Shown one piece after another: positions 52,494 to 61,098 of a DNA stretch of 64,000 nucleotides. Position 1 is the stretch's first letter. Each line of letters starts with the position of its first letter. The notes beneath the pieces were generated by a model. It searched no databases, was not told the DNA's origin, and worked only from the letters and a program-made list of their open reading frames with translations. Both the position numbers and the translations under genes were made by a program. Source of the DNA: Mycobacterium sp. DL99 (GTDB lineage Bacteria; Actinomycetota; Actinomycetes; Mycobacteriales; Mycobacteriaceae); NCBI RefSeq assembly GCF_004762045.1, contig NZ_SJOM01000007.1:5073798-5137797 (forward strand). The letters are read 5' to 3'.

Positions 52494-53735
52494 ATGGTCA
52501 GCGTCACTGCCCCGTTATGGGTAGGCCTGCTGATCGGTGCCGCATTCAGTGTGCCCGCCTCGATCTGGGGAATAGGCAACCCGGAAACGATCATCCGGAC
52601 TGCCAGGCTGGTTGATCGGCTCCTCCTCGGCTGCTTTCTGTTTGTCACCGCGATCGGTTCGGTATTGCTGTATGGGCTTTACGCGCTGGGATTCTCGATG
52701 CACTTCTCACCGAGGCCGACGTACTTGATCGGCGTCACCGTCGGCGGGATCATGTTCGGCGCCGGAGCAGCGGTGAGCGGCTACTTTCCCGGCACTGAAA
52801 TGATCGCCCTCGGGGAGGGGCGCCGAGACGTCCTGGCAGCGCTGCCCGGCGGACTTCTCGGCGCCGCCGCGTGGACCGCGCTGTACCAGACCGATGTAGG
52901 CCGCTGGCTGGTGCACACCGCAGACCTCGGTGACCTGGTTGCTACCGGGAACATCGCCGATATCCGACCCATCCCCATGCTCGCAATCGCAATCGCTTAC
53001 GCGGCAGCCGCGTTGACGCTGTTGTATTACTTGCCGCGATATGCAGGGGGCAGGCACAGTTGTTTTCAGCACCTACGCACGACCACCGCCCCGGTCGATG
53101 AACATGATCGGGCCTTTGCCGCGGATACCTCCGCCTACCTCGCCGAAGGTGCAACCGCGCCGGCCTGGACCACCCTGCTTTCCCCGCGGGCCTCACAGCG
53201 GGCGCCAAGCACGACATTCTTCGCACGGACCACCGCCATGGCGGCCACGTTCGTCGCCGCGCTCGTGGTTCTGTCGCTGTTCCTTCGTCAGCCCTTCGGC
53301 ATGTCGACCACCTACTCCTGGGTGGTGGGGCACCTTTTCATGGCGGGCTTCGACTACAGCCGACAGGTCTTCGCCACGATCGGCTGGGAGCCCCTTGTGG
53401 TTCTCGGCGTCCTGCTCGGATCTCTGTTCTCGGCACTGTTCATCACGGGTCGCTTCAATGCGTTCCGCCCCGTCGTACCGCCCTCATGGCGCAACCGATT
53501 CGGCCCCAGCCGCGCCAGGCGGGCAGCGGCATGCTTTGCGGGATCCTTTTTCGTGATCTTCGGGGCCCGGATGGCCGGTGGATGCACCAGCGGGCACACC
53601 CTCAGCGGCGGTATCCAGTTGGCGGTCAGTGCATGGCTTTTTACTGCGGCTTTGCTCGGTGGGATGCTGCTCACCGCCCGCTTCGTCTACGGCCATTGCA
53701 GCTGGCAGGTCGAGCCGGCGAAGCCCGAGCTGTAA
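52494..53735 (+). CDS. YeeE/YedE-family (thiosulfate/sulfur) transporter
   Basis: 413-residue membrane protein with about 10-11 helices in two related halves. The second half has the signature GARMAGGCTSGHTLSGG, whose Cys is used in YeeE-type thiosulfate uptake; the first half has the equivalent GAGAAVSGYFPGTEMIALGEG, where Cys is replaced. AGGAGG lies five bases before the ATG. Thiosulfate or another reduced sulfur compound is the likely substrate. It follows a cupin gene. Confidence 0.85.
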   Translation: MVSVTAPLWVGLLIGAAFSVPASIWGIGNPETIIRTARLVDRLLLGCFLFVTAIGSVLLYGLYALGFSMHFSPRPTYLIGVTVGGIMFGAGAAVSGYFPGTEMIALGEGRRDVLAALPGGLLGAAAWTALYQTDVGRWLVHTADLGDLVATGNIADIRPIPMLAIAIAYAAAALTLLYYLPRYAGGRHSCFQHLRTTTAPVDEHDRAFAADTSAYLAEGATAPAWTTLLSPRASQRAPSTTFFARTTAMAATFVAALVVLSLFLRQPFGMSTTYSWVVGHLFMAGFDYSRQVFATIGWEPLVVLGVLLGSLFSALFITGRFNAFRPVVPPSWRNRFGPSRARRAAACFAGSFFVIFGARMAGGCTSGHTLSGGIQLAVSAWLFTAALLGGMLLTARFVYGHCSWQVEPAKPEL

Positions 53736-53811
53736 AGGCCGTCTCGATCACGAGATGTCGGCGAGCGTTCTTGCGGGTTTGCCGACAGCACCACTCCTGC
53801 TGGGAGAAGTT

Positions 53812-53826
53812 CCCCCGAATCGGGGG
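53812..53826 (+). promoter_or_regulatory. Palindromic operator candidate before the DyP-type operon
   Basis: CCCCCGAATCGGGGG is a perfect 15-base palindrome about 24 bases upstream of the -10 box TAATCT (53850-53855). This is the position where an activator or repressor would contact polymerase. The MalT-like regulator encoded at the far end of the cluster is a candidate. Confidence 0.45.
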
Positions 53827-53849
53827 ACGACGTGAGCTCCCCGCGCCCA

Positions 53850-53855
53850 TAATCT
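53850..53855 (+). promoter_or_regulatory. -10 box of the DyP-type operon
   Basis: TAATCT lies 7 bases before the ATG of the first gene, implying a transcript with no or one leader base. Confidence 0.55.
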
Positions 53856-53862
53856 CGGTGCC

Positions 53863-54426
53863 ATGGCGAACAACGGAAACAATGATTGGACCCAACCAGC
53901 AGCTCTTGCCATCCCCAAGGAGGGCTACTTCGAACTGACCCGGGGGCGCTATGGCCCGGTGTTTCCCCGCACCCCCGCCTGCTACGGCTTCAACATCATC
54001 GCCAAGGTGAAGGAGGGCCGCGAGGACGCGATCCGCGCCTACGGCAAGCAGCTCGAAGCGGCGGTCGCCGCGCAGCCCGACGTGCTGGCCCCGCTGAAGC
54101 TGCATTACCTGCGGTGGAATCTGTTCGACGTCGGCTCCGGTCTGCATTTCCAGTACCAGGGCATCTTCGACACCGACTTCGACAAGTACACCGAGGACGC
54201 CGTCAAATTGTTCAGCTCGACGGGCATCACCACCGCCTTCGTCAACCTTGAGGGCTTCCCGGAGGACTGGAAGACGAACCCCGAGGCGTTCATCATGTTC
54301 GTTCGCAACCACCAGGTGCCCAGCTTCCTGGAGTATGGCGAATACCCGTACGTCACGTCCGAGGAGGTCAAGAAGGCGTTGCGGCTCAAGGCCGCGTTCT
54401 CCGAGATGCTGGACCAAATGCAATGA
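53863..54426 (+). CDS. Unknown 187-residue protein, first gene of DyP-type operon
   Basis: Soluble protein without signal peptide. The predicted pattern (YGFNIIAKVKEGREDAIRAY, LHYLRWNLFDVGS, LHFQYQGIFDTDFDKYTED) looks like one alpha+beta ferredoxin-like domain, the fold of half a DyP or chlorite-dismutase-type protein. No heme ligand can be assigned. Its stop overlaps the ATG of the DyP-type peroxidase gene by four bases, so the two products are probably partners. Confidence 0.7.
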   Translation: MANNGNNDWTQPAALAIPKEGYFELTRGRYGPVFPRTPACYGFNIIAKVKEGREDAIRAYGKQLEAAVAAQPDVLAPLKLHYLRWNLFDVGSGLHFQYQGIFDTDFDKYTEDAVKLFSSTGITTAFVNLEGFPEDWKTNPEAFIMFVRNHQVPSFLEYGEYPYVTSEEVKKALRLKAAFSEMLDQMQ

Positions 54427-55748
54427 CCGATCTCGAATTCGACGATATCCAGCACATCATGCTGACCGGGACACCCCACTTGACCGGTCGGTACGAGTTC
54501 CTGTCCTTCGACACCCCCGAAGCAGGGCAAGCCTGGCTGGCCGAGATGGTGCCCCTCGTGCAGTCGGCCACCGATGTCCGCGAGACGGTCAACGTGTTCA
54601 AGCGTTGGGTCAACCTGGCCTTCACCTGGAACGGGTTGCGCGCATTGGGCCTGGACGAGGAGACGCTGGCGACATTCCCGGACGAGTTCCGGGAGGGCAT
54701 GGCGTCGCGGGCCGACATCCTCGGGGACACCGGGGCGGCCGCACCCGAACACTGGGTGGGCGAGCTGGCGAGCGACGATCTGCACGCGATCGTGATCCTG
54801 TTCGCCCGGGACGAGGAGGAACGCCTGCGGTGCGTCGGCGAACACGACGCACTGCTGGCCCGCTGCCCGGGGGTGCGGTCACTGTCGCATCTGGATCTGG
54901 CCGCCACCGCACCGTTCGAGTACGACCACGATCACTTCGGGTACCGCGATCCGGTGTCCCAGCCGCAGATGAAGGGTTCCGGTGAGGTGTTGCTGCCCGG
55001 CTCGGGCGGGGCGCTGGCAGCGGGCGAGTTCATCCTCGGCTATCCGGACGAAGAGGGGTTGGTCGCGAACCAGCCCACCCCCGAGGTGCTTTCGCGCAAC
55101 GGCAGCTTCATGGCGTACCGCCGGCTGGAGGAACATGTCGGGGTCTTCCGCGACTACCTGAAGCAGAATGCCGAGGGCGCCGAGGGCGAGGAGCTGCTGG
55201 CCGCCAAGTTCATGGGCCGGTGGCGCAGCGGTGCACCGTTGGTGCTCGCACCCGAACATGACGATCCGGAACTGGGTGCGGATCCGATGCGTAACAACGA
55301 TTTCGATTACGGAACGATGGATCCGCACGGCTATGCCTGCCCGATCGGCGCCCATGCCCGCAGGCTGAACCCACGCGATACCGAGCCGAATCCGAATCGG
55401 CGCAGGATGATCCGGCGCAGCGGTACCTACGGGGCGGCGTTGCCCGCAGGCGTCCCAGACGACGGCGTCGAACGCGGTATCGGGATGTTCCTGATCTGCG
55501 CCAGCCTGGTCCGTCAGTTCGAGTTCGCCCAGAACGTCTGGATCAACGACGCATCGTTCCAAGATTTGGGCAACGAACACGACCCCATCTGCGGCACGCA
55601 GGACGGCACGCTGGACTTCAAGATTCCGAAGCGGCCGATCCGCAAGGTACACAAGGGGTTACCGGCATTCACGACGCTGCGCGGCGGGGCGTACTTCTTC
55701 CTGCCCGGCCTGAGCGCACTGCGTTACCTCACAGACCTCAAACACTAG
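54423..55748 (+). CDS. DyP-type heme peroxidase family protein
   Basis: 441 residues. The segment HFGYRDPVSQPQMKG corresponds to the GXXDG region, keeping Asp176 but with Pro in place of the last Gly. The proximal heme ligand is His311 in CPIGAHARRLNPRD, and the distal Arg is Arg331 or Arg332 in RRMIRRSGTYG. These are the essential DyP residues, in the arrangement of the larger A/C-type subgroup. No Tat signal or encapsulin-targeting tail is visible, so it appears cytosolic. It overlaps the 187-residue gene and is followed after eight bases by an unknown gene. Substrate unknown. Confidence 0.84.
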   Translation: MTDLEFDDIQHIMLTGTPHLTGRYEFLSFDTPEAGQAWLAEMVPLVQSATDVRETVNVFKRWVNLAFTWNGLRALGLDEETLATFPDEFREGMASRADILGDTGAAAPEHWVGELASDDLHAIVILFARDEEERLRCVGEHDALLARCPGVRSLSHLDLAATAPFEYDHDHFGYRDPVSQPQMKGSGEVLLPGSGGALAAGEFILGYPDEEGLVANQPTPEVLSRNGSFMAYRRLEEHVGVFRDYLKQNAEGAEGEELLAAKFMGRWRSGAPLVLAPEHDDPELGADPMRNNDFDYGTMDPHGYACPIGAHARRLNPRDTEPNPNRRRMIRRSGTYGAALPAGVPDDGVERGIGMFLICASLVRQFEFAQNVWINDASFQDLGNEHDPICGTQDGTLDFKIPKRPIRKVHKGLPAFTTLRGGAYFFLPGLSALRYLTDLKH

Positions 55749-55756
55749 GAGACACC

Positions 55757-56770
55757 ATGGCTACACAGTCATACGCCCGCACCTACAACCAGGCCCACAT
55801 CGCCCGGCCGCGCAACGGCAAACGACGCGTCAGCATCTACTGGTCGTGGAGCTACCCGTGGGAGGTCCAGCGCGACCCCGCGGAGCTGTACAACCGGTTC
55901 TCCACGGTCACCGAGGTGCGCCTAGCCACCTGGCCGGCCTACGAGACGCCCGAGTACAGCCCCAAGGAGTTCCTGCAGGGCATCGACGGAACGTTGGAAC
56001 TGTTCCACCGCTCGTCCTTGGCCTTCCAGGACGTCGCCGGCGAAGCGACCGGGCATCCGGTCGCGGTGTTCCAGCGGGTCGATCAGGCCGGGTACCGGCT
56101 GCCGATCGACGAACGCATTCTGGACGACACCGACACCCTGATGATCTTCGGCCTGGACCACCTGCTCGGCGACGAGGCCGCGACCGAAGAAGAGATCGCC
56201 GCGATCCAGCAGTGGCTGAAGCGCGAAGGCACCTGCCTGATGCTGGCACCGCATCACGACGTCGGGTTCATCGACGACAAAGAGCAGCAGCAGATGGAGT
56301 ACCTGCACCACGGTGATCCGCTGACACCGCGGATCCAGCGCTTCAGCGGCTACGCCCGGTCGCTGCTGACCGGACTGAACATCCCGGTGCACAACACCTG
56401 GGGCCTGCGTCCGGCCACGGTCGAGGGCACCAGACAGATTGTGCCGCTTACCACTTTCCGCGATCTGGATTCCGCAGGCCTGCTGCGCGACGTCAGCACG
56501 CTGGCCTTGCATCCGCACCTGCCGCACTACGAGCTGACCGCGCCCGAGGGGCCGGACCTGCGGGTGTTGGGCCGGCAACCGATCGACATGACCCGGCCGC
56601 ACCCGTTCACCCTGGCAGGTAACACCGAGTTCAACGCCATCGTCCACATGCCGCCCTCGGGTGACCGCGCCGGTGACATCGTGCTGGTCGACTCAACCCA
56701 TTTCACGACACTGTTCGGCGCCAGTGACAGCCTGAAGTCCTTCTGGCGCAACCTGGTGACGATGGCCTGA
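55757..56770 (+). CDS. Unknown 337-residue protein of DyP-type operon
   Basis: Not recognised with certainty. The first 30 residues include RRVSIYWSWSYPWEVQRD. The middle (DTLMIFGLDHLLGDEAATEEEIAAIQQWLKREGTCLMLAPHHDVG) looks like an alpha/beta Rossmann-like or glutaminase-like layer similar to DUF4350/ThuA folds, without a visible catalytic Cys. The C-terminal part ends NAIVHMPPSGDRAGDIVLVDSTHF. No signal or membrane segment. AGGAGA lies just before the ATG; its TGA shares one base with the next ATG. Confidence 0.68.
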   Translation: MATQSYARTYNQAHIARPRNGKRRVSIYWSWSYPWEVQRDPAELYNRFSTVTEVRLATWPAYETPEYSPKEFLQGIDGTLELFHRSSLAFQDVAGEATGHPVAVFQRVDQAGYRLPIDERILDDTDTLMIFGLDHLLGDEAATEEEIAAIQQWLKREGTCLMLAPHHDVGFIDDKEQQQMEYLHHGDPLTPRIQRFSGYARSLLTGLNIPVHNTWGLRPATVEGTRQIVPLTTFRDLDSAGLLRDVSTLALHPHLPHYELTAPEGPDLRVLGRQPIDMTRPHPFTLAGNTEFNAIVHMPPSGDRAGDIVLVDSTHFTTLFGASDSLKSFWRNLVTMA

Positions 56771-57612
56771 TGGGGGCCGGCATGAATGACCTGCTGCTGC
56801 GGGGCTCGAATATCGCCGTCGTCTTCTTCGTCGTATCGAGCACCCTGGCAGTCGGTCTGGGCTTGACTGTCGGCCAGATCCTGGCCCCGCTCAAGAACAT
56901 TCGCCTGGTTGCACTGTCCCTCGCAGCGAACTTCGTGCTGGCGCCGCTGGCCGCGTTAGGGCTGTGGCGGGTGTTCGATCTGGACGACCCCCTCGGGATC
57001 GGGCTGCTGTTGTGCGGGCTCGCGGCCGGCGCACCGTTCCTGATCAAGCTCGCCGAGTTCGCGAAGGCCGACATGGCCTTCGCGGTGGGCTTGATGGTGC
57101 TGCTGATGGTTGTCACCGTGGGCTATGTGCCGCTGATCCTGCCGATCTTCGTCTCGGGCGCCGCAGTCAACCCCGCCCAGATCGCGATATCGCTCGTGGT
57201 GCTGATGCTCATTCCGCTGGCCGCGGGCCTGCTGCTGCGGGCCCGCGGTCCCGGGGTGGCCGCCCGCCTCCAGCCCGTGATCGCGAAGATCTCCACCGTC
57301 AGCATGATTCTCGTGATCATGTTCACGATCGCCGCCCATTTCAACAGTGTGCTATCGGTTTTCGGCACGTTCGGCATCCTGGCGGCCGTCATATACACGG
57401 TGATCTGTGGCGGGATCGGTTGGCTCATGGGCGGTCCCGGAACACGGGAGGTGCTGGCGCTGGGAACCGCTCAGCGCAACGCCGCAGCGGCGTTCGTCGT
57501 GGCCGGGCAGAACTTCGATGATCCGAAGGTGGTCGTGATGATCACCGTGGTGTTGATCGCCGAATTTCTGATGCTGTTGCCGTTCTCGCGGCGGCTCGCG
57601 CGCTCTCGCTGA
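56770..57612 (+). CDS. Bile acid:sodium symporter (BASS)-family transporter
   Basis: Inner-membrane protein of 280 residues with nine to ten helices. ALGTAQRNAAAAFVVAGQNF is the conserved crossover region of the BASS family, and AAGAPFLIKLAEFAKAD is the first. Members carry organic acids, steroids or other anions with sodium. It is translationally coupled to the preceding gene (TGATG), so it may import or export the substrate or product of the peroxidase-type enzymes. Its 3' end overlaps the end of the MalT-like gene by 71 bases. Confidence 0.86.
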   Translation: MGAGMNDLLLRGSNIAVVFFVVSSTLAVGLGLTVGQILAPLKNIRLVALSLAANFVLAPLAALGLWRVFDLDDPLGIGLLLCGLAAGAPFLIKLAEFAKADMAFAVGLMVLLMVVTVGYVPLILPIFVSGAAVNPAQIAISLVVLMLIPLAAGLLLRARGPGVAARLQPVIAKISTVSMILVIMFTIAAHFNSVLSVFGTFGILAAVIYTVICGGIGWLMGGPGTREVLALGTAQRNAAAAFVVAGQNFDDPKVVVMITVVLIAEFLMLLPFSRRLARSR

Positions 57613-59806
57613 GCAGCCCGAGCCGGTCGGCCTCGGCCACCGCGGCGGCGCGGGAGGAGACACCGAGCTTGCGGTAGATCGCCTTGGCCTGACTCTTCAC
57701 GGTTTCCCGGCCCAGGATCAGCTCACCTGCGATGCGCTGCAGTGACAGGTGGGTGGCCAGGTAAGGCAACAGTCTGAGCTCGGCCGTCGTCAGCGACGGC
57801 CGAGCACCACCGGCCGCACGGGCCGCCGACAAGGTCCGGATCTGGTCCAGCCATTGCCCGACGCCGACGGCCTCAGGTTCACGCCGATGGGCACGTTGCG
57901 CCGCGCCCAGGTGACGGTCGCACAGGTCGGTGTCATCGATCTCGACAGCTGCGCCCGCCACCAGCACATGGGCCATGAGGGCGGTGCGGGCGGACAGATC
58001 GCCCAGGCGGTCGAGGAGCCGCTCGGTCGCGCGGGCGGCCGAGCGCGCTCCGGCCACGTCGCCGCGCCGGGCCCGGACCAGCGCGTCGACCGCGTAGACC
58101 ACCACGATCGGGACCATGTCGGACAAGTCGCGTGAGTCGACGATCGAGCGCGCGGCATTGGTGTGTGAGATGGCGGCGGACAGGTCGCCGTCGCCGAGGT
58201 CCAATGCGGCGAGATGTGCCAGCACGGCGGCCTGGAATCCGGGGAGGTCTTCGATCACCGGCAACGCAGATTCCAGGGTGGCCCGGGCCTGCTCGGATTC
58301 CCCGAGCATGGCCAGGGCCGTACCTTTCATCGTGGTGGCCGCACCCCACCATGGGTTGACCAGGTGATCACCTGCACCACAGACAGTTTCCGCAAACCGG
58401 ATCACCTCCCCCACGCCGCCGATTCCGATCAGGGAACCGATCAGCGCCGCGGCCACCTCCACCGACGGTGTGCCGTCGGAGAGCGGTTTACCGGAGTCGG
58501 CCGCGCTCGCGGTCAGCAACGATCGCTGGATCAATTCGGCATCACCGGTCATCACACCCAGCCAGGCCCGCGCGATCGCGGCGTCGGGGTAGTCGGTGAA
58601 GGTCTGCTCATCGATCAGGCTGAGCCGCCGGGCCAGGACGCCGACCCGGCCGTCGAAGCCCAACCGCACCGCGTCCATCACCACCAGCGCGGCGGCCTGC
58701 GCACGGTCCTCGGCGGCCAGCGCCTGGGTCAAGGCGCCGTCGACGTCACCGGCGTGGGCCAGCCGGTCCGCGGCCCTCGCCGCCAACTCCCGGAACCGGT
58801 CCGGATCCCGATCGCGCAGTCGTGCGCGCAACAGATCACCGAACAATTGGTGATACCGGTACCAGACACCTTGGGTATCAAGGGAAACCAGAAACATGTT
58901 GCCCGAGTGGGTGATTGCCTCGAGCATCGCGGCCGAATCGGTGCGCCCCAGCAGCGCGTCGAGTTCGTCGGCACAAAAGCGGTCCAGGACAGCTGATTCC
59001 GCCAGAAACGTGGCGGTGTCGGGATCGAGCTGACTGAGCACTTCCTCGACCAGATAGTCGGCCAGCAGCCGGTGCCGACCGGTAACTGCCTCAGCGGGCG
59101 CGCCATCGCGCAGCGCCAGTGCCGCCATCACCACACCGGCCGCCCAGCCTTCACATTTGTCGAGAACCCGTGTGACCGTGGCCTTGTCCATACCGGCACC
59201 GAGGGCCGCGAATGCGGCCGCACCTTCGGATCCGGACAGCTTCAGCTCGGGAACTCCGATCTCGCTGACATAGCCCTGCAGTCGGCGTCGCGCCAGATCG
59301 AGCGCGGGAATCTGCCGGCCGACCAGTACCAGCGTCGTCGAATTCGGGGCCAGGTCCACCACTGCGCGCAGGGCGTCGACGGCTGCGCTCGCCGACAACT
59401 CGTGAACGTCGTCGAGCACCAGAACGACAGGCCCACAGCTTTCGAGCGCCCGGACGAATGCCGACACCAGTTGGCTTTCGACGCGGCCCGCGCCCTGCAG
59501 GTAGTCCAGCACCGTCGGGTCGATGGGCTTGACCTGGTTCAGTGCCGTGGCCAGGTGCAACAGCAGGTGCGCGGGGTCGTTGTCGAGATTGTCGAGCCGC
59601 GCCCACGCGAACGAACGCTGATCGGCGTCGTCCCACTGCTCCACCACGGTGGTCTTCCCGTATCCCGCGGGGGCGGCAACCACGACCAGACCGGTGCGAT
59701 CCTGCAGTACACGGGTCACTCCCGGGCGGGGAACACCGGCGCGTGCGGTTGCCGGTCGTCCGACTGTCGCCACCGGAATGTGCGCCGGCCAGGATCGTGC
59801 TACCAC
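57542..59806 (-). CDS. MalT-like LuxR-family ATP-binding regulator
   Basis: 754-residue STAND-type transcription activator. Walker A is APAGYGKTT (Lys51), Walker B is VVLVLDDVH, followed by a long helical TPR-like sensor (about 340-660) and a C-terminal LuxR helix-turn-helix (about 670-725, SLTTAELRLLPYLATHLSLQRIAGELILGRETVKSQ). The GTG start has a perfect TAAAAT box at -12 to -7 on its strand. It is convergent with, and overlaps, the BASS gene; it is the obvious candidate regulator of the DyP-type operon, though that is inference. Inducer unknown. Confidence 0.88.
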   Translation of the reverse strand: MVARSWPAHIPVATVGRPATARAGVPRPGVTRVLQDRTGLVVVAAPAGYGKTTVVEQWDDADQRSFAWARLDNLDNDPAHLLLHLATALNQVKPIDPTVLDYLQGAGRVESQLVSAFVRALESCGPVVLVLDDVHELSASAAVDALRAVVDLAPNSTTLVLVGRQIPALDLARRRLQGYVSEIGVPELKLSGSEGAAAFAALGAGMDKATVTRVLDKCEGWAAGVVMAALALRDGAPAEAVTGRHRLLADYLVEEVLSQLDPDTATFLAESAVLDRFCADELDALLGRTDSAAMLEAITHSGNMFLVSLDTQGVWYRYHQLFGDLLRARLRDRDPDRFRELAARAADRLAHAGDVDGALTQALAAEDRAQAAALVVMDAVRLGFDGRVGVLARRLSLIDEQTFTDYPDAAIARAWLGVMTGDAELIQRSLLTASAADSGKPLSDGTPSVEVAAALIGSLIGIGGVGEVIRFAETVCGAGDHLVNPWWGAATTMKGTALAMLGESEQARATLESALPVIEDLPGFQAAVLAHLAALDLGDGDLSAAISHTNAARSIVDSRDLSDMVPIVVVYAVDALVRARRGDVAGARSAARATERLLDRLGDLSARTALMAHVLVAGAAVEIDDTDLCDRHLGAAQRAHRREPEAVGVGQWLDQIRTLSAARAAGGARPSLTTAELRLLPYLATHLSLQRIAGELILGRETVKSQAKAIYRKLGVSSRAAAVAEADRLGLLSESARAAARTATASEIRRSTPR

Positions 59807-59812
59807 TTGGGC

Positions 59813-59818
59813 ATTTTA
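59813..59818 (-). promoter_or_regulatory. -10 box of the MalT-like regulator
   Basis: TAAAAT on the minus strand ends exactly 6 bases before the GTG start, a textbook leaderless arrangement that fixes the start codon. Confidence 0.65.
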
Positions 59819-59888
59819 GGTCAGGGGCGTCAGTGCGCAGCTTTCCGCACGACGCGTGCGGGCGCGGAGCGTCAAGTATCTTGACGGG

Positions 59889-60260
59889 CTACGACAGCGA
59901 CGGATTCAGAAAGACATACAGCGCAACGATTTTCCCGTCCCGGGCCAGGATGACGTCCAACCCGGTGTACTCCGGCTCCTCTCCCTTGGGGCCTGAACCC
60001 CACGCAAGGATGCCCGCATTCGCGAGAACCTGCGGCTCACCGCGGTGGGTGTACACGAAATCCGGATGCGTTGCCCGCAGGTCGCCGGCAAACTTGTCCA
60101 CCGCGTCGCGGCCCGCGAAGGCGCCGTCCGGTGAGTAGACGACGCAGTCGTCGGAATAGAGATCGTCGACTGCGGCGCGCCGGCGGCGGGCGTCCCCTTC
60201 CCCGAATACCTCGGGGAGATTGCGGGTGAGCAGTTCCAGAGTCCGTTCGTTCGCAGTCAT
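59889..60260 (-). CDS. SnoaL/NTF2-like protein
   Basis: 123 residues of the NTF2-like superfamily. DDLYSDDCVVYSPDGAFAGRDAV and GLDVILARDGKIVALYVFL are the characteristic blocks. The ATG is used; an upstream TTG would add two residues. A 12-base perfect palindrome lies 13 bases upstream. Probably a small-molecule-binding protein or isomerase; nothing more specific can be said. Confidence 0.78.
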   Translation of the reverse strand: MTANERTLELLTRNLPEVFGEGDARRRRAAVDDLYSDDCVVYSPDGAFAGRDAVDKFAGDLRATHPDFVYTHRGEPQVLANAGILAWGSGPKGEEPEYTGLDVILARDGKIVALYVFLNPSLS

Positions 60261-60272
60261 GCCCAATTAAAC

Positions 60273-60284
60273 GGACTGCAGTCC
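60273..60284 (-). promoter_or_regulatory. Palindrome upstream of NTF2-like gene
   Basis: GGACTGCAGTCC is a perfect 12-base palindrome 13 bases before the start of the NTF2-like gene, next to an AT-rich TTTAATT. It is a likely operator; no regulator gene is adjacent. Confidence 0.45.
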
Positions 60285-60312
60285 TATTCCATTCCGGCCG
60301 GCGACGCCGCGA

Positions 60313-60990
60313 TCAGAAATGCCAACGGGTGGTCTTGACGCGCTGCTGAAATGCTTCGAGCGCCGCCAGGTCCTTCTTCATCAGCGGCTTGTTGACCTTC
60401 TCGGTGAAGAAGTCGATCAGCGGACCCGCGAAGAACGCGGTCATCACCGTCCCGATACCGATCTGTCCGTGGAACGCCAACGCCAGCGCGACGAACGCGA
60501 GGTCCTGGGCCACGCGGACCACCCGGTACGGGAGGCGCGTGTGGTCGACGATGATCGGGGCGATCGCGTCGTACGGGGCGTTGCCCAGCGCGGCGGTCAT
60601 GTACATCGACGCACCGGCGGTGAACAACGTGATCCCGACGAGGAACATCACGGTCTGCACCAACCGGGTCGGCTCGCTGGGGACATGTGGGCTCAGTAGA
60701 GCCGAGAACCATTGGACGAAGTACCCGGTCATGACCATGTTGATGATCGAGCCGATCCCGATGTACATGCGGCCGAAGAAGAAGACCGGGATCAGCAGCA
60801 CGGCGTTGCTGATCAGCTGGTACGTGCCGAGGTCGAGACCGATCGTGTTGCTGATGCCGATGTTGGCCGCGGTGTAGGGATCCACGCCGACCTGCGCGAC
60901 GCGCAACACCGCCGAGCCGAAACCCAGGACGGCCACGCCCACGAGCGCCCAGAAGGATCGCCGCCAGTAGTGCATGTTCTGACTACCCAC
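60313..60990 (-). CDS. YczE/YitT-like membrane protein
   Basis: 225-residue inner-membrane protein with about five to six helices. GFGSAVLRVAQVGVDPYTAANIG and LGNAPYDAIAPIIVD resemble the YczE/BCR-type family of unknown function. A basic C-terminal tail is cytosolic. GGAGGGTGG precedes the GTG start. No operon partner; the neighbouring NTF2-like gene lies 52 bases downstream. Confidence 0.75.
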   Translation of the reverse strand: MGSQNMHYWRRSFWALVGVAVLGFGSAVLRVAQVGVDPYTAANIGISNTIGLDLGTYQLISNAVLLIPVFFFGRMYIGIGSIINMVMTGYFVQWFSALLSPHVPSEPTRLVQTVMFLVGITLFTAGASMYMTAALGNAPYDAIAPIIVDHTRLPYRVVRVAQDLAFVALALAFHGQIGIGTVMTAFFAGPLIDFFTEKVNKPLMKKDLAALEAFQQRVKTTRWHF

Positions 60991-61098
60991 AATCCACCCT
61001 CCGATGCGGTCTCGGATCTGATGCCGACTATGGCAGAGCTAGGTAGTCGTCGAACGCGGCGCGCCGGAAACACCTGGCCGCGCGCAGCGGGACTCGTG

